6,254 bases of DNA from Methyloprofundus sp. (lineage in GTDB: Bacteria; Pseudomonadota; Gammaproteobacteria; Methylococcales; Methylomonadaceae), in the NCBI GenBank assembly GCA_013138555.1, contig WTCN01000012.1, forward strand, positions 1 to 6,254, read 5' to 3'. A model generated the notes under the pieces. That model was not told the DNA's origin. It saw only the letters and a program-made list of their open reading frames with translations, and searched no databases. The position numbers were made by a program, and so were the translations under genes. Below, one piece after another: positions 6,223 through 6,254 of this stretch (its first letter is position 1; each line of letters starts with the position of its first letter).

Positions 6223-6254
6223 GGAATCTATCTTTTTAGATATATTATTGAATA

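Overview
The window looks like the chromosome of a moderately AT-rich gammaproteobacterium. FabI is extremely close to the enterobacterial type around its active site, Ppk1 is of the proteobacterial type, and the outer-membrane porin and dispersed palindromic repeats suit a free-living, possibly sulfur- or methane-oxidising, gammaproteobacterium. That placement is inference from sequence character; I cannot name the genus.

Layout. Positions 1-1718 (minus strand) hold polyphosphate kinase Ppk1, cut by the left edge before its C-terminus. Upstream of it on the same strand, 57 bp away, is a PLP-dependent enzyme of the D-cysteine desulfhydrase / ACC deaminase family (1776-2624). Its homologous sequence seems to run on upstream of the first ATG. 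Positions 2712-3431 carry no intact gene. They hold a doubtful degraded reading frame on the minus strand (2738-2995), a candidate divergent promoter pair (3054-3107), and the remains of a small phosphate-binding-protein-like (PstS/PBP-like) gene (3205-3469). Its start and end survive in different frames with the middle missing. On the plus strand follow an outer-membrane beta-barrel porin (3438-4703), an unrecognised 129-residue protein (4736-5125), a repeat-bearing gap, and fabI, the enoyl-ACP reductase of fatty acid synthesis (5311-6093). The right end carries a large inverted repeat built from two hairpins (6138-6222).

How the parts fit. The left half has a phosphate flavour: polyphosphate synthesis, a phosphate-binding-protein-like remnant, and a porin of the kind often found directly behind such a small periplasmic binding protein. 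Here the binding protein appears to have been lost while the porin and its ribosome binding site remain. fabI is a housekeeping gene insulated on both sides by palindromic repeats, so it is probably transcribed alone. I see no CRISPR array, tRNA, rRNA, intact transposase or defence system. The most unusual points are the decayed binding-protein gene overlapping the porin start, the missing start codon of the PLP enzyme, and the orphan 129-residue protein.
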